From: Flavivirga sp. 57AJ16
GTDB lineage: Bacteria; Bacteroidota; Bacteroidia; Flavobacteriales; Flavobacteriaceae
Length of the DNA: 64,000 bases
NCBI RefSeq assembly: GCF_028736925.1
Contig: NZ_JAQZAT010000003.1
Span: 248,001 to 312,000 of the forward strand
Direction of reading: 5' to 3'
Both the position numbers and the translations under genes were made by a program. The notes beneath the pieces were generated by a model. That model worked only from the letters and a program-made list of their open reading frames with translations, ran no database searches and was not told the DNA's origin. This document shows, piece by piece, positions 18,605-29,400 of this stretch (the first letter of the stretch is position 1; every line of letters begins with the position of its first letter).

Positions 18605-19999
18605 TTATTCTTCTTTTAGAAATTGTTGTTCTATCTCTTCAAGGCTTTTGCTTTTTGTTTCTGGCAATAGTTTAAGGATATACACAAACCCTAATGCACA
18701 AATAATTCCGTACAGCCAAAAAATTCCAGATTCACCAAAAAACTCATTAAGCATAGGGAATGTTTGAACTAATAACGCAGAGGCTACCCATAAAGCAAAA
18801 GTTGAAATTGACATGGCTACTCCCCGAATACGGTTAGGAAAAATTTCCGAAAGTATCACCCATGTAATTGGCGCCATGGTCATAGCATAAACAGCTATGG
18901 CCAGCATGACCAATAAGAGTAGTGGGAAGCCCGTGATGTTTACATAGTAAAAATATCCCAGCAATGCGTAAATTACAGTTAGTGCACCATATCCAATAAG
19001 TATTAGTTTTTTACGTCCTAATTTATCTACAGTTCCCATAGCAACTAGTGTAAATATCAAGTTGATTGAGCCTGTAATTACAATATTCACAAACAGGTCA
19101 TTGATACTATATCCCGCAGATACAAATACTTCTTGAGCATAGTTAAAAATGATATTGATGCCACACCATTGCTGCAAAACTGCAAGAACAACACCTAAAG
19201 ATATTATTCGTATTGCTTTTTTGTTAAGAAGTGCTTTCACTGGAGTCCCTGAAAAATCCTCCCCTATAAATGATTCTTTGATCTTCTTAATGGTGTTGTG
19301 TGCATATTTGATACCACCTATTTTAACAAGGGTCTTTTCAGCAGAATTATACTTATCTCTTTTTATAAGATACCTTGGACTTTCTGGTATAAGAAACATC
19401 AGTCCAAAAAACAAAATTGCTGGAACTAATTCAGCCCAAAACATATACCTCCAACCACTTTGTCCATTCCATGAATTTAAAATATCAATAGAAGTGTACT
19501 CACTGGGCACATCATTGGAGATTACCATATTTACAATTTGCGCCGCCAATATACCTATAACTACAGTTAACTGATTTAAAGAAACAAATAAGCCTCTAGT
19601 TTGCTGGGGAGCAATTTCAGCTATATAAAGCGGTGATATTGTTGAGGCAATTCCGATACCCACACCTCCAATAATACGCCATATAATAAACACCTTAAAT
19701 GTTTCTGATAAACCTGTACCCAAGGCAGAAAGACTAAAAAGTATAGCGGCAATAATCAAAAGCAATCGTCTGCCATATGCATCGGCAAATTTTCCAGATA
19801 ACATAGCTCCAAGTACACAACCGACAAGCGCGCTACTCATGGCCCATCCTTGTAAAGCTGGAGAATCAGCTATACCAAAATAAAGTTCATAAAATGGTTT
19901 AGCTCCTCCTATTACAACCCAATCATACCCAAAAAGCAGACCGCCAAGTGCAGCAACAAGACTTATACATAAAAGAAATGTATACTTGGTATTTTTCAT
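18605..19999 (-). CDS. MFS sugar porter (sugar:proton symporter type)
   Basis: 464 residues with twelve hydrophobic segments. Sugar-porter signatures are present: GGLLFGYDWVVIGGA in helix 1, DAYGRRLLL after helix 2, RIIGGVGIGIAS, PESPRYLIKRDK, QQWCGINIIFNYA in helix 7, DKLGRKKLI, NRIRGVAMS and PETKSKSLEEIE near the C-terminus. This is the inner-membrane XylE/GLUT-like family, moving monosaccharides, sometimes disaccharides, with protons. It is the first gene of the leftward run MFS, DUF5107, SusC, SusD, GH36, clan-D, GH97. Galactose is the plausible cargo from context only. Confidence 0.92.
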   Translation of the reverse strand: MKNTKYTFLLCISLVAALGGLLFGYDWVVIGGAKPFYELYFGIADSPALQGWAMSSALVGCVLGAMLSGKFADAYGRRLLLIIAAILFSLSALGTGLSETFKVFIIWRIIGGVGIGIASTISPLYIAEIAPQQTRGLFVSLNQLTVVIGILAAQIVNMVISNDVPSEYTSIDILNSWNGQSGWRYMFWAELVPAILFFGLMFLIPESPRYLIKRDKYNSAEKTLVKIGGIKYAHNTIKKIKESFIGEDFSGTPVKALLNKKAIRIISLGVVLAVLQQWCGINIIFNYAQEVFVSAGYSINDLFVNIVITGSINLIFTLVAMGTVDKLGRKKLILIGYGALTVIYALLGYFYYVNITGFPLLLLVMLAIAVYAMTMAPITWVILSEIFPNRIRGVAMSISTFALWVASALLVQTFPMLNEFFGESGIFWLYGIICALGFVYILKLLPETKSKSLEEIEQQFLKEE

Positions 20000-20127
20000 T
20001 AAAATATATTTAGTTTAGTAGATTGTAAAACTAATACAATTTACACGTAGATATATGGATATTTTTTTTGTATTTATGGATTATCGTATGATTACATTTG
20101 TTGTTTTCAAATGACTATACCATAGAC

Positions 20128-21042
20128 TTAATGACCATATTTTTTACGATATTGAAGGGGGGAGCTACTCATAATTTTTTTAAACAACCTTGAAAAATAC
20201 AAGGGATCATTATACCCTAATGCAAAACTAATCTCTTTAACACTTTTAGTAGTAAAAATAAGGTATTGACAAGCCTTTTGTATTTTTAAATAGTTAAAAT
20301 AATGGATTGGGGAATACCCTGTTTTCTGCTTAAACAAAGTAAACAAATGAGATGAAGAATAATTAAATTTAGCAGCTATGTCATCAATTTTTAATGCCAT
20401 ATTAAGATTTTCCTTCATATGGCCAATTATAGATTCAACTGTATTATTCTCTGAAAATTTTTTTCTATCCTCAACATAAAAATGTTTGTAAAGAAAGGTG
20501 TTTAATAATTGCCATAAGGACAAGTTTACATATTCTAAATTTACAGTACTATAACCATCTTCCATAACGCCAATAAGATTTTCAAAAAGATTTATTCGAC
20601 GTTCTTTCAAGGCAATTTGAACAGGGCTATCTAAATATTCAGAAATAAACTTATTATAAAAATGTCCAGCCATATTTCCCGTAAAATGAACCCAGTAAAT
20701 ACTCCAAGGGTTATTATCCTTGGCGTAGTATTCGTGTGGTTCGCCCGGGGCTATAATATAGAAAGAATTCGACTTGATAATTTTATTCTTATTATCTACC
20801 CTTATCACACCTTCTCCCTCACAGCAATAAATTAAAATAAACTCCTTACTACCTTTTAATCTTTTTACAGAATGATGGTTAGCCCTAGGAAAAAAACCAA
20901 TATCCGTAAAATACAATGTGTTAATAAGCGGGTTTTTCTGAACACCGTTAATAATTTTTTTAGGCAACACAATCATGCGCTGCCCTAAAAAGCCTTCTTC
21001 AACTAATGTGGTTTTTTCTTTCATAGCATTATTTGCTTTCAT
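20128..21042 (-). CDS. AraC-family transcription regulator
   Basis: 304 residues from the ATG at 21042. An N-terminal cupin sugar-binding half (FILIYCCEGEGVIR, YIIAPGEPHEYY, WSIYWVHFTG) precedes a C-terminal pair of helix-turn-helix motifs (IDDIAAKFNYSSSHLFTLFKQKTG; VKEISFALGYNDPLYFSRLFKK). A longer frame from 21117 adds about 25 residues that are hydrophobic (WILFLYLWIIFCIFILIS); I take this as AT-rich leader, though a membrane-anchored form cannot be excluded. It lies upstream of the sugar porter gene and is divergent from galM, so it is the likely activator of both flanking units in response to a released sugar. Confidence 0.9.
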   Translation of the reverse strand: MKANNAMKEKTTLVEEGFLGQRMIVLPKKIINGVQKNPLINTLYFTDIGFFPRANHHSVKRLKGSKEFILIYCCEGEGVIRVDNKNKIIKSNSFYIIAPGEPHEYYAKDNNPWSIYWVHFTGNMAGHFYNKFISEYLDSPVQIALKERRINLFENLIGVMEDGYSTVNLEYVNLSLWQLLNTFLYKHFYVEDRKKFSENNTVESIIGHMKENLNMALKIDDIAAKFNYSSSHLFTLFKQKTGYSPIHYFNYLKIQKACQYLIFTTKSVKEISFALGYNDPLYFSRLFKKIMSSSPLQYRKKYGH

Positions 21043-21226
21043 GTAATTTTGAGAAATCAAAATGAAAATGCAGAATATAATCCATAAATATAAAAATAAA
21101 ATCCATTTTTTTATCAATAAATGATTCTAAATTTGGAATTAATTTACACCTCTTTCTTAATTTAAATAAAAATATTTTTTAATTATCTAAGTTAAAATCA
21201 ACTTTAAGTTTAAAGAAAAACAATCA

Positions 21227-22252
21227 GTGAATCAAGTATTTAACAAAATAAAAAAAAACGTTTTTGGCTACAAAGACAATAAAAAAATTTATGTTTTTAG
21301 ACTTATTAATTCCAATGGCAATTATGTTGAATTAACTAATTATGGAGCCGCAGTAAAATCCATAGTAGTGCCTGATAAATTCGGAAATAAAGAGAATGTG
21401 GCACTAGGATACCCGACATTCCTAGGGTATGAATCCGACCCATGCTATATTGGTAGTACTGTTGGTCCTTTTGCTAACAGAATTGCTAATGCTAAGTTTA
21501 AGATTGGACATAATACTTATTACTTGGATAAAAATGATGGGGCAAATAATAATCATAGTGGAAGTGCTGGCTTCAACACTAAGGTTTTTGATTTTTTGAT
21601 TGATGATGATTCAATAATTTTCACATTAAAAAGCCCCCATTGTGAAGGTGGGTTCCCAGGTAATCTTGAAGCAAAAGTCATCTACAAATGGTCCGATGAA
21701 AACAAGCTAAATATTGAATATTTTGCAACAACAGATTTACTTACACCTGTAAATTTCACCAACCATACATATTTTAATCTCACAGCTGGAAAGGAACAAA
21801 TTCATAATCATAAACTTGACATTGCTTCAAATACTGTGCTAGAATGCCATAGTGATGATATTCCAACTGGAGCAACCTCCTTTATCGGTAATTTAAAGTC
21901 TACAAATCTGGCAATTATTAAAATGATAATCAGGGGTGAGTACAATAAATACTTCATTTTTAATAGTGACAGAAAAAAAGAATCGCCAGCATGCACACTA
22001 TACGATGACGTATCTGGAAGAACCTTAAACATTTACACTACCTACCCTGGACTTCAGTTATATACGGGACAATTTTTAAGAAGCAAACATAAGGGAACAA
22101 AAAACAGGACCTACAAACCTTTTGATGGTCTTTGCTTAGAATGCCAATATTATCCTGATAGCCCAAATCATTCACATTTTCCAAACACTTTACTAAAGCC
22201 AAGTGAAATTTATAACGAAACTATAACATATGCATTTGATGTGGAATCATAA
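21227..22252 (+). CDS. galM: Aldose 1-epimerase (galactose mutarotase)
   Basis: 341 residues, cytoplasmic, interconverting alpha- and beta-anomers of aldoses such as galactose before phosphorylation. Family marks are LTNYGAAVKSIVVPDK, TVGPFANRIANAKF, NNHSG, NFTNHTYFNLT, GLQLYTGQFL and the C-terminal CLECQYYPDSPNH, whose Glu is the expected catalytic base. The start is GTG at 21227: an in-frame TAA lies at 21188 and no ATG is available before conserved sequence. It is divergent from the araC gene. Its presence beside several alpha-galactosidases supports galactose as a main product of the locus. Confidence 0.9.
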   Translation: MNQVFNKIKKNVFGYKDNKKIYVFRLINSNGNYVELTNYGAAVKSIVVPDKFGNKENVALGYPTFLGYESDPCYIGSTVGPFANRIANAKFKIGHNTYYLDKNDGANNNHSGSAGFNTKVFDFLIDDDSIIFTLKSPHCEGGFPGNLEAKVIYKWSDENKLNIEYFATTDLLTPVNFTNHTYFNLTAGKEQIHNHKLDIASNTVLECHSDDIPTGATSFIGNLKSTNLAIIKMIIRGEYNKYFIFNSDRKKESPACTLYDDVSGRTLNIYTTYPGLQLYTGQFLRSKHKGTKNRTYKPFDGLCLECQYYPDSPNHSHFPNTLLKPSEIYNETITYAFDVES

Positions 22253-22330
22253 AACCATTATGTAAATATTACATCACATGTTTAATAAATAGCTATGACT
22301 AAACATATTAACCATTAAAATTTTATTATT

Positions 22331-23143
22331 ATGAAAACAAAACTACACTATTTAGCAATTTTAAACATCTTCTTTTCCCTGTCAACTTTGACGTATGGGC
22401 AAACTACCTACGTCAACGATTTTGAACCAGGTTCCGATTCTTTCATAACCAAATATGGAGCAACTTATGTAAATGTTACTAATCCTTCACCAACGGGAAA
22501 CTCAACTGCCAATTGTGCAAGAATTGGGAGTACTTCAGGTAATTGGTATGAACTTATAGAATTTGTAGGTAATTTTACGGTGCCTGCCAATACTACTAAA
22601 TACATCCATGTAAGAGTTCTATGCACTGTTGTTCCTGATTTCCGGGCCAATGTTGATGCTACCGCTGGAAATGACGGTACGGACTTTATAGATCCCATGA
22701 CTGCATATACTGGGTCAGGTTTATGGGAAGACTTAGTGTTCCAAGTAGATGGTGGGTCTGGAGGAATAACTCCCCTTAAACTAATATTTTTAACAGATGT
22801 AGGAAATCAATTAGGTGATACAGATTCTATTTCTCTTTATCTTGACGAAATTATCGTTAGCGATAGTTCTTCTCCAATTTTGGGAGTTAATGATTTAGAA
22901 AAAAACAATACGTTCAGAGCATACCCTAATCCAACTAAAGATTTTTGGACTTTTGCCACCAAGAATAACAGCAGTATTTCTTCAATTCAAATTATTGACT
23001 TAATGGGTAAAACAGTACTTACAAAAAGTAATCCATCAAACAAAGCGAATGTAGATGCCTCCAACTTAACTAAAGGCATTTATTTTGCTAAAATAACCTC
23101 AACAGACAACATAGTTCAAACCGTAAAACTCATAAAAAACTAA
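22331..23143 (+). CDS. Secreted beta-sandwich protein with T9SS sorting tail, candidate glycan-binding protein
   Basis: 270 residues. A signal peptide ends at LTYGQ. One central jelly-roll-like domain (about 24-185: YVNDFEPGSDSF, YIHVRVLC, LYLDEIIVSD) resembles carbohydrate-binding modules in form but matches no numbered family that I recognise. A T9SS type A tail follows (FRAYPNPTKDFWTF ... GIYFAKITS ... VKLIKN). No catalytic motif is seen. It sits 78 bases after galM and is followed by a strong terminator. As the first half of the locus has no SusE-like gene, this may supply the surface binding role. The function is inferred. Confidence 0.7.
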   Translation: MKTKLHYLAILNIFFSLSTLTYGQTTYVNDFEPGSDSFITKYGATYVNVTNPSPTGNSTANCARIGSTSGNWYELIEFVGNFTVPANTTKYIHVRVLCTVVPDFRANVDATAGNDGTDFIDPMTAYTGSGLWEDLVFQVDGGSGGITPLKLIFLTDVGNQLGDTDSISLYLDEIIVSDSSSPILGVNDLEKNNTFRAYPNPTKDFWTFATKNNSSISSIQIIDLMGKTVLTKSNPSNKANVDASNLTKGIYFAKITSTDNIVQTVKLIKN

Positions 23144-23163
23144 ACACTAAAGATTAATAGCGG

Positions 23164-23208
23164 TAAAAAATTTGGTTGGCTTAAAGTAGCCCGCCAAATT
23201 TTTTAGCT
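23164..23208 (+). terminator. Intrinsic terminator after the T9SS binding-type protein
   Basis: A perfect 12-base stem (TAAAAAATTTGG 23164-23175 with its complement 23194-23205) has a smaller inner GGC/GCC stem (178-180 with 189-191 of the 23 kb block), so the transcript can fold into one hairpin. The T run lies within the 3' arm. It separates the galM unit from the GH2 gene. Confidence 0.75.
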
Positions 23209-23278
23209 TTATAATTATCCATTAAAGCACAAATATCATCACTCAAACAACCGTAACACCCTAATCAAAAAACACCTC

Positions 23279-25921
23279 ATGTTTAGCACAAGATCTCTTT
23301 TCATTAATTTTCTGTTTTTTATTTCTTTAAATACAATTAGAGCACAACAAACCACCATTCAGAGCATCAACACAGGTTGGAGTTTTTTTAAGGGAGACAT
23401 CAATAATTCAACAGATCTAGACTGGCAAGCAATCAACATTCCCCATAGCTGGAACACAGACGACACCTTAGACGAGACACCAGGGTACTACAGAGGGATT
23501 GGTTGGTACAAAAAAAACATTTACATTTCACAAAACTGGAAAGATAAAGATATTTTTATTTTTTTTGAGGGTGCAAACCAAGAGACAGAAGTTTATGTAA
23601 ACGGAACCTTGGTAGGCCATCATATTGGTGGTTACACTGCATTTAATTTTAACATCACAGCATATCTACAACCAACCAACAATGAGATTCTAGTTAAGGT
23701 AGATAACGCACATAATGAAGATATTCCCCCACTAAGTGGAGATTTTTCATATTATGGTGGCATCTATAGAGACGTTTATCTTAAAGCGGTAAATCGTACC
23801 CATTTTAAAATAGATAAGTACACTTCTCCTGGTGTTTTTATAACAACTCCAACGGTAACAGATGAAAAAGCTTCTGTCCTTGTTAAGGGAAGTATTTCGG
23901 GACCAACCAAAAATATAGTATTACAAATAGAAATCTTAGATACCGAAGGGTTATTAATAGATGAAAAACAAAGCCAAATAAACAAAAATAGTGCCTTCGA
24001 AGTTGGTTTCAAAAATATAGAATCTCCAAAATTATGGTCCCCAGACTCACCATACCTCTACAAAGTAGTAGCTACGCTAATAGATAAAACCAATAAAACA
24101 ACCTTAGATAAAATTGTGCAACCTTTAGGGTTTCGTTGGTTCAACTTTGACGCTGTTACTGGTTTCTCTTTAAATGGCAAACCTTTAAAACTCATAGGAG
24201 CCAGCAGACATCAGGATTATAAAAATATGGGGAATGCCTTAGTTGATGCATTGCACAAAAATGATGTAGAACTATTAAAAGATATGGGAGGTAATTTTAT
24301 TAGAGTTGCACATTACCCTCAGGACCCAACTATTTTAGAAACTTGTGACCGACTTGGTATATTGGCCGCTGTAGAAACCCCAGGTAATAATCGTGTTACT
24401 GAAACCAATGCATTTACACATAACTCTTTGGAAATGCAAAAGGAAATGATTAGACAAGGTTATAATCACCCAAGTGTTATGATGTGGGGCTATATGAATG
24501 AAGTATTGATTCACCCTAGATATGATAATGACACCTTAGAACGAGAAAAATATTATACTTTTCTTAGAGAACTTGCACAAAAAATTGAAACCCTTACCCG
24601 GCAAGAGGATCCAAACCGTTATACAATAATAGCATTTCATGGAGATTACGAACGCTATAAAAAAGTAGGTTTAATTAATATACCCAAAATTGCTGGATGG
24701 AATTTATATCATGGTTGGTATGTAGGTGAGTTTTCTGGTTTTGGAGCCTTCATGGACAGATTCCATGAGGACTACCCCAATACACCCACATTAATAACTG
24801 AATATGGTGCTGGGTCTGACCAGAGTCTGCATGATTTCACTCCTAACCGTTTCGATTTTACCGAAGAGTATAATGTGGCTTATCATACTGCTTATTTAAG
24901 AGCCATTCTGGATAGATCTTATATATCTGGGGGGATCATTTGGAACTTAGTGGAATTCAACAACGAGTATAGGGAAGATGTTGTTCCCCATATTAATAGC
25001 AAAGGTATTTTAACAACTGACAGAAAACCCAAAGACACCTATTGGTTCTATAAAGCGAATTTAATCACAAAGCCTTTTGTTAAAATAGGAGCTGAAAATT
25101 GGACAAAAAGATCTCAACAAGCTAATAGTGGCAGTGAATTAATAGCAACTCAACCTGTTATCGTTTTTAGTAACTCTGAAGCTGTTCAACTGTTTTTAAA
25201 TGGAAAAAAGATTGGTACTGAAACGCCTAATCTCGGTATGGCTACCTTTCAGGTCCCTTTCAAAAATGGCCAAAATATACTGAGAGCTAAAGGAGAAGAT
25301 ACTGAAGATTTTTTAATAATAGAATTCCAAGTTATACCTAACAATCTAAAATCCAAAGAAAATGCATTCGCCTCTCTTAATGTCAGTCTAGGTGACCAAC
25401 GTATGTATTTTGATGCTCAAACTAAAACAGCCTGGGTTCCAGAAAAAGAATACACTACTGGCAACTGGGGCTATGTAGGTGGCAAAGTTTTTAGAACAAA
25501 CCCTTCTGATGACCGTTACGGCTCTTTTAATAATATTTTCGGAACAGAAAGCAATTCCCTTTATGAAACACAACGAACTGGAATAACAGCCTTTAAAGCT
25601 GATGTACCAAATGGCGTCTATGATATTACTATACATTTGGCCGAATTACTATCCAGTGATCAATTAAAAAACTTGATTTATAATTTAGAAGATGGTACGG
25701 ATAAAAGCAAATCAACATTAGCAGTAAGGGATTTTGATATTTTGATAAATGACCAAATTATTTTGAAAAACATTTCAAACAATAACTACTTAAAACCTTT
25801 TAAAGCCTATCGTTTAAAAACACGAACTTTTGTTCAAGACAATCAAGGGATAACCATAAATTTCAATTCCTTTAAAGGTGAAAGCATTTTGAATGCCATT
25901 CAAATTGAAAAGGTTTTTTAA
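23279..25921 (+). CDS. GH2 beta-galactosidase-type enzyme with C-terminal malectin-like domain
   Basis: 880 residues with a signal peptide ending at IRAQ. The GH2 layout is complete: sugar-binding domain (GWSFFKGD, IPHSWN, YYRGIGWYKK, FFEGANQETEVYVNG), immunoglobulin-like domain, then the barrel with HYPQDP, MMWGYMNE (Glu408, acid/base) and LITEYGAG (Glu508, nucleophile). The last ~190 residues (SLNVSLGDQRMYFDA, VFRTNPSDDRYGSF, FDILINDQ) resemble a malectin-like binding domain. No T9SS tail is seen, so it is probably periplasmic. Beta-galactosidase is the likeliest activity; beta-glucuronidase or other GH2 activities cannot be excluded from sequence alone. Confidence 0.88.
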   Translation: MFSTRSLFINFLFFISLNTIRAQQTTIQSINTGWSFFKGDINNSTDLDWQAINIPHSWNTDDTLDETPGYYRGIGWYKKNIYISQNWKDKDIFIFFEGANQETEVYVNGTLVGHHIGGYTAFNFNITAYLQPTNNEILVKVDNAHNEDIPPLSGDFSYYGGIYRDVYLKAVNRTHFKIDKYTSPGVFITTPTVTDEKASVLVKGSISGPTKNIVLQIEILDTEGLLIDEKQSQINKNSAFEVGFKNIESPKLWSPDSPYLYKVVATLIDKTNKTTLDKIVQPLGFRWFNFDAVTGFSLNGKPLKLIGASRHQDYKNMGNALVDALHKNDVELLKDMGGNFIRVAHYPQDPTILETCDRLGILAAVETPGNNRVTETNAFTHNSLEMQKEMIRQGYNHPSVMMWGYMNEVLIHPRYDNDTLEREKYYTFLRELAQKIETLTRQEDPNRYTIIAFHGDYERYKKVGLINIPKIAGWNLYHGWYVGEFSGFGAFMDRFHEDYPNTPTLITEYGAGSDQSLHDFTPNRFDFTEEYNVAYHTAYLRAILDRSYISGGIIWNLVEFNNEYREDVVPHINSKGILTTDRKPKDTYWFYKANLITKPFVKIGAENWTKRSQQANSGSELIATQPVIVFSNSEAVQLFLNGKKIGTETPNLGMATFQVPFKNGQNILRAKGEDTEDFLIIEFQVIPNNLKSKENAFASLNVSLGDQRMYFDAQTKTAWVPEKEYTTGNWGYVGGKVFRTNPSDDRYGSFNNIFGTESNSLYETQRTGITAFKADVPNGVYDITIHLAELLSSDQLKNLIYNLEDGTDKSKSTLAVRDFDILINDQIILKNISNNNYLKPFKAYRLKTRTFVQDNQGITINFNSFKGESILNAIQIEKVF

Positions 25922-26433
25922 ACCAACCATTGAGCGTATTATAGACGTTAAATACATTTACCTAATCAATAACAAATAATGCATTATTACTAGACTGCAG
26001 AACCGTCTAGTCCTAAAATATAGCTACAGATTTTTATATATTAATAATAAAATTTTAATAACTAATTTTTTAAATTTCTATTTCTACTTTTTCGCCACTT
26101 TTAACCCTTTTAACAATTCGGTCAACACTTTTTAAAAAACTAATTTGTTATACCATTTGTTGACTTTTTCAACCGTATTTTTTGCTTTCTTATAAAATTG
26201 TTAAAAATTCAAAGAGGGTGTCTAAAAAGTCTTTATAATTTGATTTGTCAGGTTGAGCCTGTCGAAACCGATATTGATTATCAGTAAGTTAAAAATATTT
26301 CGACAAGCTCAATATGACATCGAACTTACTTTTTAGACACCCTCTTTTATATAGACTGATATACTATTTTGTCAAGGACGGCAAGAAGCCTATTCGTTTA
26401 TCCAATATTCTATATATCAATTAAATACCACAA
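25922..26433. other. Convergent intergenic region holding a nested inverted repeat
   Basis: 512 bases between the ends of the GH2 and GH31 genes. The left 290 bases are AT-rich with nothing recognised; the right part holds the repeat at 26211-26347. Confidence 0.6.
26211..26347. repeat. 137-bp nested inverted repeat (MITE- or REP-like)
   Basis: The outer arms are perfect 20-mers: AAAGAGGGTGTCTAAAAAGT at 26211-26230 and its complement at 26328-26347. Inside lie 21-base imperfect arms (26247-26267 and 26298-26318, differing at three positions). The whole can fold into a long hairpin between two convergent genes, so it may also end transcription from both sides. No coding capacity. It resembles the short repeats common in flavobacterial genomes; copies elsewhere in the genome cannot be checked here. 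Confidence 0.8.
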
Positions 26434-29400
26434 TTAAAAAGATGGGAAAAGACTGGTTTTAGCAATTTTATCTGATGAAAAATCAACAGAAAGCTCTTGT
26501 CCATAATTGCCTTGAAAATATTCTACACGTATTGGTAAAAGTCCTTTCTTTAAGGTTATTTCAGCACTTTTTTCTTCAAAAGCATGCAATCCATCATTAT
26601 TAATAAGTAATTGGTTGTTGATATAAAACTTACTTCCATCATCAGAAGCTATATAAAAAGTGTACTTCCCATCCGAAGGAATATTTATGAATCCATTATA
26701 AACCAAACCATAATTATTGGAATCATGTTTGATTTTTTTCAAATCAAAATCAGGAACATATCCTTTATCTATTGGGGTAAGATGATTAAAATCAGGCATT
26801 TTATTCCAAGCTCCTTTGTACAAACTATAGCTTAATCCTGTCTTTTTATTGAAAAATATTTTTGAAGTAACCGAGCTGCAAGAACCGTTATCCAAAGGGC
26901 AAGCAATAGCTTTTACACGCGCAGGAACGCGCACATCAAAAGGTTTTTTGTAAAGCTTAGAGTTACGTGTAGGCACAGAACCATCTGTTGTGTAATATAT
27001 TTTATCCGTGCCTTTTTGAACAAACTCGACCTTTACTTTGGTATCAGACACCAATTCACTTTCGTTGTTTTTGAATTCAGGTCTTTCAGCAATACTTCCA
27101 TAAGCTTTAAGTAGCTCGTAATAAGGTTTATAAACTTTATTTGTTTCGCTAATAGATTGAATGGTTAAAAGCACATTGTTCCAACGGTCTCCAAATCCAT
27201 CAATTTCTTTTTTGATATCTGAAAGGTTGTATTCTAGATTTTGACCAAATTGAGAAAGCGACATGATTTCGAAAGGACTGTATAATCCATCATTCCAATA
27301 ATTCATTAAACGAAATGCTTCGAATTTTTTCATGTACTTAATTTGTCCTTTTTTACCTGAAAGAAGCTGTTGATCATAATCTGGAAATTGTAACTCTACC
27401 GAAACTTTTTTATTAGTTGGGAATTCTGGAACATAAACACGTGTTTCTAAATCATCTCCAACGTAAGACCAATGACCTACTTTGGCATCGGCACTATATG
27501 GCATGTTTTCGCCATTCACTGTTACCGTTTTTGGAGGAAAAGAACCGGGGAAACGGAGTTCATATCCTCTCGATGTCAACATTCCTGGAAATGAACCTTC
27601 CACAGGTGCAATAACAATGTTCATTGTATTCTTTTCATGTTCTGAAGTTACCGGTGTATAGGTGAAATTTCCCTTTTTAAAATTATTATTATTACCCTCA
27701 TCTTCATAGAGTTTCAAGGCACCTTTTTTTCCAGGGTAAAAAGAAAGAATAAGAGGATTAAGGGGTTTTTCGTCTGTCCTTTCCACTTTTGTCTGCATTG
27801 GAATAATGGCGCCTTCTTTTACAAAAACGGGAATGTCACTTAAAGTAAATGGCATTGCCACTTTTTTACCACCTTCAATGATGCTTCCTGTACTGTATTC
27901 ATACCATTTCCCTTCTGGAAGCCAGGTTTCTTGTTGTACAGCTACGTTGTTCCCTTCCAAAGGTTTAGTAATTGGATTCACAATCATATCACGGCCAAAC
28001 ATATATTGGTTAGCTATAGAATAGGCATTTTCGTCCTTTGGATAATCGTAATACATTGGGTGTACCGTAGAAACACCAGTTTCATAAGTGTTATGCGCTT
28101 CATTATACAAATAAGGCACTAAAGAATATCTTAGTAAATAAGCATCTCGCATAATAAGGAAATTATCGAGTGGATATGCCCATATTCTTCTTTCGTGCTG
28201 TGGTGCTGCGGTAGCATGGGTTCTAAATATTGGGCTAAAAATACCCCATTGAATCCATCTTGTATATAGTTCTGCAGTACCTGCATCTCCTTGATGTCCG
28301 CCAATATCATGACTCCAATAACCAAACCCTACATTGGCAGCTGTTGAGGTAAAATAAGGTTGATAATTTAAAGATTCCCAAGTTACATGTGTATCTCCAG
28401 AAAACCCAATTTGATACCTGTGATTTCCTAATCCGCCCCAGCGATGGAATATAAGCGGACGTACTTTGTTCTGACGTTCCATATCACTATAATGCACATA
28501 ATTTAAATAAAAGGTTGGGTTAACTCCAGGAATATCTGTACTTCCCCATTGTTGCCAGTCTAACCACCAAAAGTCAACACCAGCTTTTTCAATAGGATGT
28601 AACACCAGATTCATATAATTAGTGGCAAACTTTTTATCTGTAATATCAAAAGGGACATATTTTTTTGTAGCTGGATCAATCCCCATGGCTTTTGCCATTT
28701 CAGGATATACTTCTTCATAAGGTTGTATTCCAGAAGCTGGATGTAGATTAAGACACGTTTTAAGGTGCTGGTCGTCCGTCCATTTTAAAAACTTTTCTGG
28801 AGAAGGAAACAAATTTTTATTCCATGTAAAACCTGTCCACCCTGAATCTTCACCAGCTTGATCTTTTTGTCGCTGTCCATCTTTGAAAAATTCAGGTAAT
28901 GATTTTACGTGCCAGTCCATATCAATTACAAATACATCAAGAGGAACATCGTGCATTTTGAACTCTCCAACAAGGTCACGAAATTCGGTATCGGAATATT
29001 CTCTATATCTTGACCACCAAGAACCAAAAGCAAATCTAGGAGGCATTGCTATTTTACCAGCAATATCCGTGTAGTCTTTTAAGGCCATTTTATAATCTGA
29101 ATCATAAGCAAATAAGTATAAATCTTGAGATTTATTCTCAGGGCGTGCTTTTACCCAAGCCCAATCTGAGTTATCAAAAATCGGACGTTCGCTATCATCT
29201 ATTAAGTACCATCCATCACGTGAAATTATACCTTTTTCAAGCTCTTTAGACTCCCCATCGACTCCATCTAAAGTACGTGTTGTACCCATAAGATTGCCAT
29301 TGTTGGGCATCCCTGGTTTCCATATAGTCGTTTTACCATTAACGGTAAACTCAACACTCAAATTTTTGTCGTTAAACTTACCCGAACCTATTTTATAGTT

